The notes beneath the pieces are model-generated. The model was given only the letters and a program-made list of their open reading frames with translations. It ran no database searches and was not told where the DNA came from. 64,000 bases of DNA from Aquimarina algicola (GTDB taxonomy: Bacteria > Bacteroidota > Bacteroidia > Flavobacteriales > Flavobacteriaceae), in the NCBI RefSeq assembly GCF_006443095.1, contig NZ_VFWZ01000006.1, forward strand, positions 62,001 through 126,000, given 5' to 3'. The position numbers and the translations under genes are program-made. Within the stretch, counting starts at the first letter, position 1. Every line of letters begins with the position of its first letter. This document shows positions 49,548 through 57,406 of the stretch, one piece after another.

Positions 49548-50531
49548 TTAAGCCGAATTGTGTTTACTATAATCGATTAAAGCGATTCTTCCTTTGAAAA
49601 ACCTAAAGGTTAAATATACTATATTTCCTTGATTATCTTCTAAACACAAGGCGTTATTTAACTCAAAATCAAACGGCTGATATTGTCCTTCTTCTATAGC
49701 AATGTTATCTGCATACAGTGATAGTTTCTTATTAGGTTTTACGATGGGTTCTATCTTTCCTGAAATTCCAGGTATTTCTCCTGATTTGTTTAAAATAATA
49801 GAACCGGAATCTTTAGTTTTTTCTATTGTAACTACAATATCTTCTTTAGGGTTTACTTCTCTAAAAATAACTGCCGGATATTTTGGATGTGCAATAAGTA
49901 CGGTATATAATTTACGATTGCGTATGATAAAATGAGTTAATCCTTTTTCATCTGTCGATCCTTCTAGATAAGTGGCGTTATTTGCTACTAGAACTATTTT
50001 TGCATTGTGAATTAAATCTAGTTGCTCATTCACTACTTTTATTGTAAAAATAAAGGGCTTTGGATTAATCAAAGTCGTAATCTTTGACCATTTATATTTT
50101 AGAAATGTCTTATCTTTTTTAAGTTTTTTTTCAATTAATCCTGCAAATTCATCCGGAGTTTTATTTTGTAAATCAATATATCCAACAGTCTTTAATATTC
50201 CAGGTATTTCTGTGTCATCAAATCGTGCAGGAAGAATATATTCTCTACTTTCTTGAAATGCTCTTGCTTGCATGGAAACTCTTTCATGATTGGTCCATAA
50301 TTTTTGATTGTAAAACCCTGATATAAACATTACTGTATACCTAGCTCGATTTTGGTAAATCTCCGATAAGTATTCATATAGGTTTTTGCCCCACAAGTTT
50401 GTTTCTTCAAACAAGTCGTAAAAAACCTTAATTCCTCTGCTTTTCAAACTGTTGGCAACTTCTTCTACATATGCTCTATTTTCACCGGCAAAAGAAAGCG
50501 CAACATCATATTCATAATTTTTTGCATTCAT
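49548..50531 (-). CDS. TIR-domain protein with C-terminal beta-sandwich region
   Basis: The 327-residue protein starts with a TIR domain (residues 6-~140): YDVALSFAGENR, GIKVFYD, RARYTVMFIS and LWTNHERVSMQ, where Glu83 is the likely catalytic glutamate of NAD-cleaving TIRs. Residues ~165-230 resemble a carboxypeptidase-regulatory-like beta-sandwich (IFTIKVVN...LEGSTDEKGLTHF), and the end is unidentified. An in-frame TTG at 50564 precedes it; the ATG at 50531 gives the usual short TIR N-terminus. No signal peptide is present. It overlaps nothing but precedes the asparaginase gene by 2 bp. TIR proteins often serve in phage defence or as toxins; the role here is unknown. Confidence 0.85.
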   Translation of the reverse strand: MNAKNYEYDVALSFAGENRAYVEEVANSLKSRGIKVFYDLFEETNLWGKNLYEYLSEIYQNRARYTVMFISGFYNQKLWTNHERVSMQARAFQESREYILPARFDDTEIPGILKTVGYIDLQNKTPDEFAGLIEKKLKKDKTFLKYKWSKITTLINPKPFIFTIKVVNEQLDLIHNAKIVLVANNATYLEGSTDEKGLTHFIIRNRKLYTVLIAHPKYPAVIFREVNPKEDIVVTIEKTKDSGSIILNKSGEIPGISGKIEPIVKPNKKLSLYADNIAIEEGQYQPFDFELNNALCLEDNQGNIVYLTFRFFKGRIALIDYSKHNSA

Positions 50532-50611
50532 CACTGACTTCTTTTTCTTTTTGACCTCGAACAACTCTTTCTCTTTTAAAATATCTTACATTACAAAATT
50601 ACTTTCTTTAT

Positions 50612-50647
50612 TTGGAATATTTCCAATTTTAATAGGAAATATTCCAA
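50612..50647. promoter_or_regulatory. Perfect 13-bp inverted repeat upstream of the TIR gene
   Basis: TTGGAATATTTCC (50612-50624) and GGAAATATTCCAA (50635-50647) are exact reverse complements with a 10-nt AT-only spacer. Each arm is itself nearly palindromic (GGAATATTTCC / GGAAATATTCC), as for paired operator half-sites. It lies 80-115 bp before the TIR start on the minus strand and lacks a T-run there, so an operator is more likely than a terminator. Confidence 0.55.
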
Positions 50648-50720
50648 CAAAATAATTACTTATAAACCGTAATTTTATACACTTTTAAACCATAAAATCA
50701 TTATAAATACTAATAAAAAT

Positions 50721-50762
50721 GGGTGGCATACTAGCTGTGTTTTCACAATTAGTATGCCACCC
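50721..50762 (-). terminator. Terminator at the distal end of the eCIS operon
   Basis: A perfect 13-bp outer stem (50721-50733 with 50750-50762) and a 4-bp inner stem (TGTG/CACA) with a TTTT loop sit 53 bp after the AAA+ ATPase stop. On the minus strand it is followed by ATTTTTATTAG. It isolates the eCIS operon from the TIR unit. Confidence 0.85.
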
Positions 50763-50815
50763 AGAATAGTGATCATCAAAATATAAAATGAATAGAATGT
50801 AATTGAGAAATAGGT

Positions 50816-52132
50816 TTAACGAATTACTCTACCTCCTTTTTGATATTCTCTTTGAATTCCTTCGATAACCGATTCATTATAAATTGTTTTTTTACCTTCA
50901 TTGAGTGTACATAAGCATGCATATTGTACAATATTCATAATTTCTGCACCAGACAGGTCATATCGTTGTGCAATATTTGGTAAATCTACGTCTTGATGTA
51001 ATCTTACTTTTGAAGGGAAAGCTTTTTGCCATAAAAGTAATCGTTCTGAAGCTTTAGGTAAAGGAAAATGGATTATAGACTGAAATCGTCTTACAAATGC
51101 ATCATCAATGTTACTTTTTAAATTAGAAGCCAAAATCACAAGTCCTTTATAGCTTTCTATACGTTGTAATAGATAGGAAACTTCTTGATTTGCATATTTA
51201 TCATGTGCATCTCTCACATTGGTCCGCTTACCAAAAAGGGCATCTGCCTCGTCAAAAAACAAGATATTCTCGGTTTTTTCTGCTTTTGCTAAGAGGTTAG
51301 CTAGGTTTTTTTCGGTTTCACCAATAAACTTGGACACAACCATAGAGAGATCTATTTTGTACACATCTCTTCCTGTATATTTGCCTAACAAACTCGCTGT
51401 TAATGTTTTTCCTGTACCGGGAGGACCATGAAACAATGCCCTATAGCCCGGTTTTAATTTTTTATACATTCCCCAATCATGTAATAAAGTATTACCATGA
51501 GTAACCCAAGTTTGTAATTCTTGTATTTGTGACAATGTGTTTTCATGTAGTACAAGATCATTCCATGTCATTTCTGTTTCAATAATTTGAGCAGGAAATT
51601 TCATACTGAACACGGGTTTACTTGCTTTACCCATTAAGAAAAGTTCTACATATTCTTGAGAAAGTATGATTCGTCCGCTCATTTTGGGTTCTCCATCTGG
51701 AGCTTCTTCCAGCCAAAGAATATGGTTTTGAGCAAAAAAGTGATCAGCGTCAAAAATTTGATGTACTTCTTTTGTTTTTTCAAAATCATCCCCTGCTGTC
51801 AAAAACAAAACAGTTTCTCCTGTAGGCAAAAAGCCTCTAAAGTTTTTACCTCTTACTCCGCCAAGTTGAGGAAAATCACCTGTAGATTGTAATTTGTTTT
51901 GTATGATACTATCCAAAAGATTACTTTGTATATGAGGACATAAGGCTAACAACAAAACGGTTCTTTCTAGAGTTGTTAATTTTTGGGTTTTGATGTTTTT
52001 TGGAATATGTAATTGCCAATCTTTAAAATCTGGAATTTCTGAAGGTTGCCCACTATTATCTACCTCAAAATATGTATCTAAACGATGCTCTATTAATGCT
52101 TTGAGGTAATTAAACTCTTTGGTTGTACTCAT
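50816..52132 (-). CDS. eCIS-associated AAA+ ATPase (Afp15-like)
   Basis: The 438-residue cytosolic ATPase has an N-terminal adaptor region and one AAA+ module: Walker A GPPGTGKT (236-243), Walker B ILFFDEAD (290-297), sensor-1 LASN near 337 and an arginine finger region FVRRF. AAA+ ATPases of this form (Afp15 in the antifeeding prophage, also in PVC and MAC clusters) are core parts of extracellular contractile injection systems and are needed for particle assembly. Its place at the end of the operon with tape-measure and DUF4157 genes supports the assignment. It is the last gene before the terminator. Confidence 0.9.
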   Translation of the reverse strand: MSTTKEFNYLKALIEHRLDTYFEVDNSGQPSEIPDFKDWQLHIPKNIKTQKLTTLERTVLLLALCPHIQSNLLDSIIQNKLQSTGDFPQLGGVRGKNFRGFLPTGETVLFLTAGDDFEKTKEVHQIFDADHFFAQNHILWLEEAPDGEPKMSGRIILSQEYVELFLMGKASKPVFSMKFPAQIIETEMTWNDLVLHENTLSQIQELQTWVTHGNTLLHDWGMYKKLKPGYRALFHGPPGTGKTLTASLLGKYTGRDVYKIDLSMVVSKFIGETEKNLANLLAKAEKTENILFFDEADALFGKRTNVRDAHDKYANQEVSYLLQRIESYKGLVILASNLKSNIDDAFVRRFQSIIHFPLPKASERLLLWQKAFPSKVRLHQDVDLPNIAQRYDLSGAEIMNIVQYACLCTLNEGKKTIYNESVIEGIQREYQKGGRVIR

Positions 52133-52202
52133 AAATTAAACATATAATCTTGTAAATTGAACTTGAAAATCAAAACATTGCTCCTTTTCAAAATACATAT
52201 TT

Positions 52203-52586
52203 CTATTTCTCATTCAACTTGATTTCAGAAATTATCCAAGAGACACTTTTATCATCTACAAAACCATCAATCGGCATTATGGGGTACTCTTCATTTTCTC
52301 TGTTTTTGGTAAATTTAGCTCTTAGGAGTGCATTTAAATCATCATCTAAGAACTTATATTTTTTAAAGCTAGATTCTAAAATTGTCATATCAATAGTTTT
52401 GTCTTCCAAATTTCCTTCTAAAACCTCTATAATTTCACAATTATAAATAGTTCCGTAGGCATTCATTGACTTAGACACTATTTTAAGGACACAAGTTATA
52501 TCGTTATTTTGAGATTTCATTTTTTTTGAATTTGAGCACGAATTAAAAGATATTATTAGAAAAATGATGATTATTTTTTTATACAT
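52203..52586 (-). CDS. Small lipoprotein, candidate immunity partner
   Basis: The 127-residue product has a lipoprotein signal (IIIIFLIISFNSC, then SNSKK) and a short beta-rich domain (TCVLKIVSKSMNAYGTIYNC, IIEVLEGNLEDKTIDMTI). It matches no family that I know. It lies 21 bp downstream of the DUF4157/NlpC-like gene in the same operon. A periplasm-facing lipoprotein directly after a putative wall-cleaving effector is the arrangement of amidase effector/immunity pairs, so an immunity role is inferred; the sequence itself shows only an exported lipoprotein. Confidence 0.75.
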   Translation of the reverse strand: MYKKIIIIFLIISFNSCSNSKKMKSQNNDITCVLKIVSKSMNAYGTIYNCEIIEVLEGNLEDKTIDMTILESSFKKYKFLDDDLNALLRAKFTKNRENEEYPIMPIDGFVDDKSVSWIISEIKLNEK

Positions 52587-52607
52587 GACATACTGTTTTT
52601 TGGAAAT

Positions 52608-54302
52608 CTACCAGGTGGGTTCTCCAATTTCTACAACTACTCTTCGAGCTCCTCCCATTGCATTAATCAAAGAAGATGCTGTTCTAATTTTTACTTTATC
52701 TACAGTACCTCTAGTATATCTTGTCATATCTGGTGGAGGCCAAAAAGTTAATACATCATCATGATTTCCTGTTGACAAAGCAACATGATTAATACCATTA
52801 AAAAAAACTATTTTTCCTTTCGGAATGGGGTCACCGAAAGTATACCTAGATTTGCTTGAGGTCATTGCTTTGGGCCAATCAGACATTGGTGTATTGATGT
52901 ATAGATTATGAATCCAACTCCACGTTAGCGCACCTGTTCGATAAGCAGATAAAAGAACCATTTCCCAACAATTAATTGTAGTAGAGCTAATAACTTCAGG
53001 AGCATTAGATTCACTACTTGCACTTGCCCAGTCAGCAAAATCATTTCCAGAGGTGTCTCCAACCCCAGATGTTCCGCCAGAAGGGTACCAAGATGCCTCT
53101 TGCCCAACCAAACTTGTCATTTCATCAGTTACATTATCTGAAGTTGATAATGAAACTAAATTATGATACATATATCCAGTTTTTTGAATATTCTTGTGAA
53201 ATACTCGTATACGAAGCCAATTTCCAGAATTACTAATTACGGTAACTCTAGTATTTTTAGGAATATTTGCAATAAATTTTCCACTTTTACCGGGAGTTCC
53301 TCTTAAAGCAGCACTCCACTTGGTAGTTACAATACCTTCCCAAGGATATGTACTTTGCATATGCCGCTGTATTTTTTTCTTAACAGATTTTCCTTGTTGA
53401 ATCGTATGTGTCAACTCGTGTGCCAATAACCGTTTGCCTTCTGTACTTTCAGGATGGTATTTCCCTGAGTTAAAATATATATCATTACCATGGGTAAAGG
53501 CTTGCGCTCCCAATTCTTTATTCATGGCTACCGATTCCTGATCCGTATGGATATTAACGTTGCTAAAGTCTCTACCAAATGAAGATTCCATTTCGGACCT
53601 TGTGTCTTTAGACATTTGCCTACCTGTTCCTGATGTATTCTTAATCCTCTTCGTTAACGTATGACTAGCTGCTGTTTTCTGATTGTTTTTAGTTTGTAAA
53701 GCCTCCTCTTCTCCCATTTTTTGTACCGGCTCTTCTTCTTCGCTCATTTGTTGAACAGTACCTTGTTCTTCTTCCTCTTTAGCTTGCACTGCTTCCTCCT
53801 CTTCTCCATTTTCCATTTTATTGACCATCTCTTCCTCATCCATTTTTTGCACCGGCTCTTCTTCTTCACTCATTTGTTGAACAGTACCTTGCTCTTCTTC
53901 CTCTTTAGATTGTAAGGCTTCCTCTTCTTTGGGAGTTTCCATTGCTTGAATTTCTGGTTTTTCTTGAACCATTTTATCCTCTTCCATCCGCTGTTCTGCG
54001 GTACCAAGCTTCTCATCGTCTTGTGGAGTTGCAAGAGACTCTCGTTGAATACTACTTATTTCTTTATTTTGGATATTGGGCTGTTGTGTTTTATTCACTA
54101 CTCTATCTGCAACAGCATCTGCTTCTTTTTCGTACTTATCACCCGGTTGCCCTATCGTAAGTTTGGTTTGTACAGCTCCTCCTTTGGCAATATTAAAAAA
54201 CGGTTGCCTATTTTCTTTTTTGAAGAAAGGAGTCTCTTTTTGCTCTTTACCTTCATTATGATGAGGGTTTTTGTTTCTACGAGAGGAAAATACACTTTTC
54301 AT
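52608..54302 (-). CDS. DUF4157 eCIS cargo protein with SH3-like and NlpC/P60-like domains
   Basis: Domain order in this 564-residue protein: a PFFKKE...TKLTIGQPGDKYEKEAD N-terminus typical of eCIS DUF4157 proteins; acidic/glutamine repeats (residues ~125-200); DUF4157 (~233-304) with the zinc-peptidase motif HELTH at 295-299; an SH3-like region (~318-386); and a C-terminal domain (~400-564) with Cys445 (INCWEMVLLSAY) and His506 (INHVALSTG), as in NlpC/P60/CHAP-like papain folds. Such cysteine domains often cut peptidoglycan. DUF4157 proteins are a hallmark of eCIS loci and often carry toxin domains. A lipoprotein gene follows 21 bp downstream. Enzyme activity is inferred. Confidence 0.85.
   Translation of the reverse strand: MKSVFSSRRNKNPHHNEGKEQKETPFFKKENRQPFFNIAKGGAVQTKLTIGQPGDKYEKEADAVADRVVNKTQQPNIQNKEISSIQRESLATPQDDEKLGTAEQRMEEDKMVQEKPEIQAMETPKEEEALQSKEEEEQGTVQQMSEEEEPVQKMDEEEMVNKMENGEEEEAVQAKEEEEQGTVQQMSEEEEPVQKMGEEEALQTKNNQKTAASHTLTKRIKNTSGTGRQMSKDTRSEMESSFGRDFSNVNIHTDQESVAMNKELGAQAFTHGNDIYFNSGKYHPESTEGKRLLAHELTHTIQQGKSVKKKIQRHMQSTYPWEGIVTTKWSAALRGTPGKSGKFIANIPKNTRVTVISNSGNWLRIRVFHKNIQKTGYMYHNLVSLSTSDNVTDEMTSLVGQEASWYPSGGTSGVGDTSGNDFADWASASSESNAPEVISSTTINCWEMVLLSAYRTGALTWSWIHNLYINTPMSDWPKAMTSSKSRYTFGDPIPKGKIVFFNGINHVALSTGNHDDVLTFWPPPDMTRYTRGTVDKVKIRTASSLINAMGGARRVVVEIGEPTW
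53715..53903. repeat. Coding tandem repeat in the DUF4157 protein
   Basis: A 63-bp unit (53841-53903) recurs at 53715-53777, 126 bp apart, encoding two identical copies of EEEEQGTVQQMSEEEEPVQK plus M in an acidic, coiled or disordered linker before DUF4157. Shorter partial copies flank them. It could expand or contract by recombination. Confidence 0.8.
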
Positions 54303-54393
54303 AGGTTCTAAGTTTTTTAATTTTTCTTTTTTTACGCCATTCTGATGTCTTGAAATTAGAAATTTATCTAATAATCTTTTGTATTAAAAATTA

Positions 54394-55164
54394 CTACATT
54401 TTTTTCAATTTTGATAAAAACTCATTTGTTAATTCTAAGTAATCTATCGCCCCGTTTGCCTTTTTATCGTATGAAAAAATATCTTTTCCATCTTGTTGTG
54501 CATTGGCTAAAGCAATATTACTTCTGATACGGCTATCAAATACTTTTTCTTTAGAAAATTCTTCTTCTAATAGTGCTCTTACGTGTTCATTCATCTTTTT
54601 TCTTTGATCATATTTGGTAAGCACAAATCCCAGCAGTTTTACTTTTTTGTTTAGTTTTTTTACCATTTCAAAATGTTTTAAAAAACTTCTTACGCCTTTT
54701 AGAGGTAAAAATTCTGCTTGTAATGGAATCAATACAAAATCACTACTTACCAAAGCGTTTATAGTAAGCATTCCCATCGAAGGAGGGCAATCAATAAACA
54801 CAAAATCATATCCTTTGAGAGGTGTAATCAATTGTGCAAGAATTTGCTCTCTACCATACACACTTGCTAATTCTAATTCTGCACCTGCCAAATCTAAAGA
54901 AGCAGGAATAAGATCAATTCCTGAGGCTTTTACGATGACATCACTAATGTTTGTTTCTTCTCCAAAAGCTTCTTTGCGCAATACTGTATAAACAGATTTT
55001 TCTATATCATCTGTAATACCTAGAGATTGTGTAAGATTTGCCTGAGGATCTACGTCGATCAACAGAACTTTTTTATTTTTTGACAGTAATCCTGCAGCAA
55101 GATTAATTGCTGTGGTCGTTTTACCTACCCCGCCTTTAAAATTTGCAATTGAGATTACTTTCAT
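54394..55164 (-). CDS. ParA/Soj-type ATPase within the eCIS operon
   Basis: This 256-residue deviant-Walker ATPase has KGGVGKTTT at residues 10-18, LLIDVDPQANLTQSLG, and FIDCPPSMGMLTINAL, all standard for ParA. It has the length of a small ParA and no N-terminal DNA-binding domain. No ParB or centromere-like repeats are beside it, so it is not an obvious partition system. It stands inside the eCIS operon between a haloperoxidase-like gene and a DUF4157 gene, 91 bp upstream of the latter. ParA-like proteins also position large cytoplasmic assemblies; placing eCIS particles in the cell is a reasonable guess. Confidence 0.92.
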   Translation of the reverse strand: MKVISIANFKGGVGKTTTAINLAAGLLSKNKKVLLIDVDPQANLTQSLGITDDIEKSVYTVLRKEAFGEETNISDVIVKASGIDLIPASLDLAGAELELASVYGREQILAQLITPLKGYDFVFIDCPPSMGMLTINALVSSDFVLIPLQAEFLPLKGVRSFLKHFEMVKKLNKKVKLLGFVLTKYDQRKKMNEHVRALLEEEFSKEKVFDSRIRSNIALANAQQDGKDIFSYDKKANGAIDYLELTNEFLSKLKKM

Positions 55165-55232
55165 CTATTCCTTTTTAGAGTCTAATTAGCATTGATATTG
55201 TATGTCAAAAAAACTTAGGTTTTCAAGTAAAA

Positions 55233-56651
55233 CTACTCTCCTAATTCTCCCAAAAAGTATTGATTGACTTTGCTCCATACTGCACAGCCTACTCTATTTC
55301 CTAGTTTTCGACCTTCTAGATCACCATCTTTAAAATGTATCCCGCCGTACAGTCTTGACATTCCTGCCTCGTCTGCGGCACCTTTTATGGTTTCCCATTT
55401 TATGATTACTTCTTCTGATGGAGTACAATTGGGTTCGATCTTTGACCCTCCTTTTGGGATCACAACTTCTTCTCCATATTTACTGCTTCCACAAAAGCTA
55501 CACAATACTTCTTCTGCTGCTGCACTAAAGGTACTGTGTCCCGAAACGTATTCTGCAAAAGGAGGAGTTGTAATATAAGGAACCCAGTTTTCGCCTTCTA
55601 TCTCTTGAGTACCCTCGCAAGGGCCGCCCCAGGCTTTTATTGTTTTTCCTCTATACAAATCCTGTATTGCAGATATTGGACGCACATAATCATAATGTAC
55701 TTTACTGTCCCATGCTGCAATCCCGGCATCTAATAACGCATTTGATAATGCAAAAAACATTTTGATATCAAATGCATTTTTATGTTTATACATTCTCGAA
55801 AGGTATCGGGCTTGCCTACAACATTGTTCCGGTGGTGTTGCATTGCGATTAGAGTCTCCATCTTTGGTGGTATCTACAAATTTATCCTCGTGCATTCCTG
55901 CCCAGAATTCTGCAATTAACTTTTGTTCATCGGTAAGGCAGGCGCTGTACTCTAGTACCATATCTGCTTGATGTTTATACTCTTTTTCATCACAAGATGC
56001 CGGTGGACATGGCCTGAACTGTCCCGGCCAAGATAGCGCAAATGGTTGCACCAAGCCCCAATGCGCTGTAAGAAACTTTTGAGGTTTCTGATTGATTAAT
56101 TGTGGTTGCCAGCGGTCTTCATATTTGAGTGGTTGAGGAACGGGAGGGTTTACAGGGCAATAATTTGCAAAATCTGAGTATCGTTCGTCTTCTAGCGTCG
56201 CATATTGATTTGCCCGATCTCCTGACCTATAATCGATAACCAGTTTACCGCATAGATTGCCTAAACCAGAAGGATTATCCGGCTCCATATTTTTATCATC
56301 GGGGTCAAAATTGCATTGCTGCATAAAATCCCGAAATATATTTTTCTTTTCGGCAGGTAACTCTAACCAAAACAATTCTTGCAATACCGTGTATGCAGCA
56401 TGACTGTATGCGATTTCACGATTTTTGATCGTACATTCATGATCTGGTCGTTGTAAGCGGTTACCAGTGGTGGTACTCACTTCGCATCCTCCATTATTAT
56501 AATTGGTCCAGGCATCATACATAGCAGTATGCACCATTGCCAAAGCTCTTGATGCTATGGTTGGCGAAAAACCTACATAATGTATCGCATCACAGGTTAG
56601 TCGGTTCCATATCTGGACTTCTGTGGGTGTATAGTCATTGTTTGTTGCCAT
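55233..56651 (-). CDS. Vanadium-haloperoxidase/PAP2-superfamily protein
   Basis: The 472-residue protein resembles bacterial vanadium-dependent haloperoxidase-like proteins. The N-terminus carries RALAMVHTAMYDAW, as in that family, and the phosphate/vanadate-binding core shows YVSGHSTFSAAA near residue 366 and GGIHFKDGD near 440. The canonical PSGH is VSGH here. It has no signal peptide and several Cys residues. It could oxidise halides or hydrolyse phosphoesters; sequence alone does not decide. It lies in the eCIS operon, 68 bp upstream of parA, so it may be a cargo or accessory enzyme. Confidence 0.85.
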   Translation of the reverse strand: MATNNDYTPTEVQIWNRLTCDAIHYVGFSPTIASRALAMVHTAMYDAWTNYNNGGCEVSTTTGNRLQRPDHECTIKNREIAYSHAAYTVLQELFWLELPAEKKNIFRDFMQQCNFDPDDKNMEPDNPSGLGNLCGKLVIDYRSGDRANQYATLEDERYSDFANYCPVNPPVPQPLKYEDRWQPQLINQKPQKFLTAHWGLVQPFALSWPGQFRPCPPASCDEKEYKHQADMVLEYSACLTDEQKLIAEFWAGMHEDKFVDTTKDGDSNRNATPPEQCCRQARYLSRMYKHKNAFDIKMFFALSNALLDAGIAAWDSKVHYDYVRPISAIQDLYRGKTIKAWGGPCEGTQEIEGENWVPYITTPPFAEYVSGHSTFSAAAEEVLCSFCGSSKYGEEVVIPKGGSKIEPNCTPSEEVIIKWETIKGAADEAGMSRLYGGIHFKDGDLEGRKLGNRVGCAVWSKVNQYFLGELGE

Positions 56652-56755
56652 AGGCTTTATGTTTTAAGTTGTTTATTCTATATTGTTTGTTTTTTTATAT
56701 TTCATGTTCTTTTTCTTCTTAATTGGTAGGTTTTTAAGAACTAGCTTCAAAGATA

Positions 56756-57322
56756 TTACAACAAAAGGTCTATACCTTTTATCATTGTCTCTGCACTTGC
56801 ACGAACTTTTTTTGATTCGTCATTTTCAAAAACTTTTACTAAATCCTCTCTAAACTCTTTCCATTCAATGTATCCTAATCCTCCTATAGCAGCTAGTTTC
56901 ACATTTTCATTAATATCAAATAGTAATTCTCTATAATTTTCATAATAATCATCCTTGAAATTTGAAGGCGAAGCTACCGCAACAAAATAGATATATTGAA
57001 TTAAATCCGGTATTGAAGTTTCTTTAGAAATTAATTCGAATAATTCTTGTATTTTGAATACTTCTAATTTAGAGTGTATTATTTTAGTGAGCTCATCTAA
57101 CTGTTCTCCTCTCAAAAGCAAATAATGCACTCCTAAAAGATGATCTTCTATGTAGTGTATGATATTTTTTTCATCTTCTGTTTGGTAAATCACTTCGTAA
57201 GGATTTGACTCTGAAGCTTTAATAGTGTCATTCCACAACCAATATTCATTGTAGGCAAATGTATCAACTACATCTCTTGACATATTTCCTTTTAATACTA
57301 ATCTTTTACTTTTAGTACACAT
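56756..57322 (-). CDS. HEAT-like protein, candidate immunity protein
   Basis: The 188-residue product has a helical body, with LLFDINENVKLAAIGGLGYI and VFENDESKKVRASAETMIKG near the end resembling two HEAT-type repeats. I recognise no closer family and no signal peptide, so it should be cytoplasmic. A second ATG at codon 14 (NMSRDVV) is possible. It begins 84 bp after the giant DUF4157 gene. Small helical proteins directly after polymorphic toxins are commonly their immunity proteins, so this is the leading but unproved interpretation. Confidence 0.75.
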   Translation of the reverse strand: MCTKSKRLVLKGNMSRDVVDTFAYNEYWLWNDTIKASESNPYEVIYQTEDEKNIIHYIEDHLLGVHYLLLRGEQLDELTKIIHSKLEVFKIQELFELISKETSIPDLIQYIYFVAVASPSNFKDDYYENYRELLFDINENVKLAAIGGLGYIEWKEFREDLVKVFENDESKKVRASAETMIKGIDLLL

Positions 57323-57406
57323 ATAATTTATTAAATTAATTTCTATTACAACAACAATTTAAGACAATGCTTCTCAAAACGCTACAATATAAATAATTAC
57401 TTCTCT

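Noticed and set aside
53715..53903. Regular repeats that might suggest a CRISPR array
   Set aside because: The repeats are in frame, encode an acidic protein linker, and lack palindromic repeats with unique spacers; no cas genes are present.
53946..54311. Plus-strand frame of 121 codons opposite the second DUF4157 gene
   Set aside because: Antisense shadow of a conserved eCIS cargo gene; no recognisable domain.
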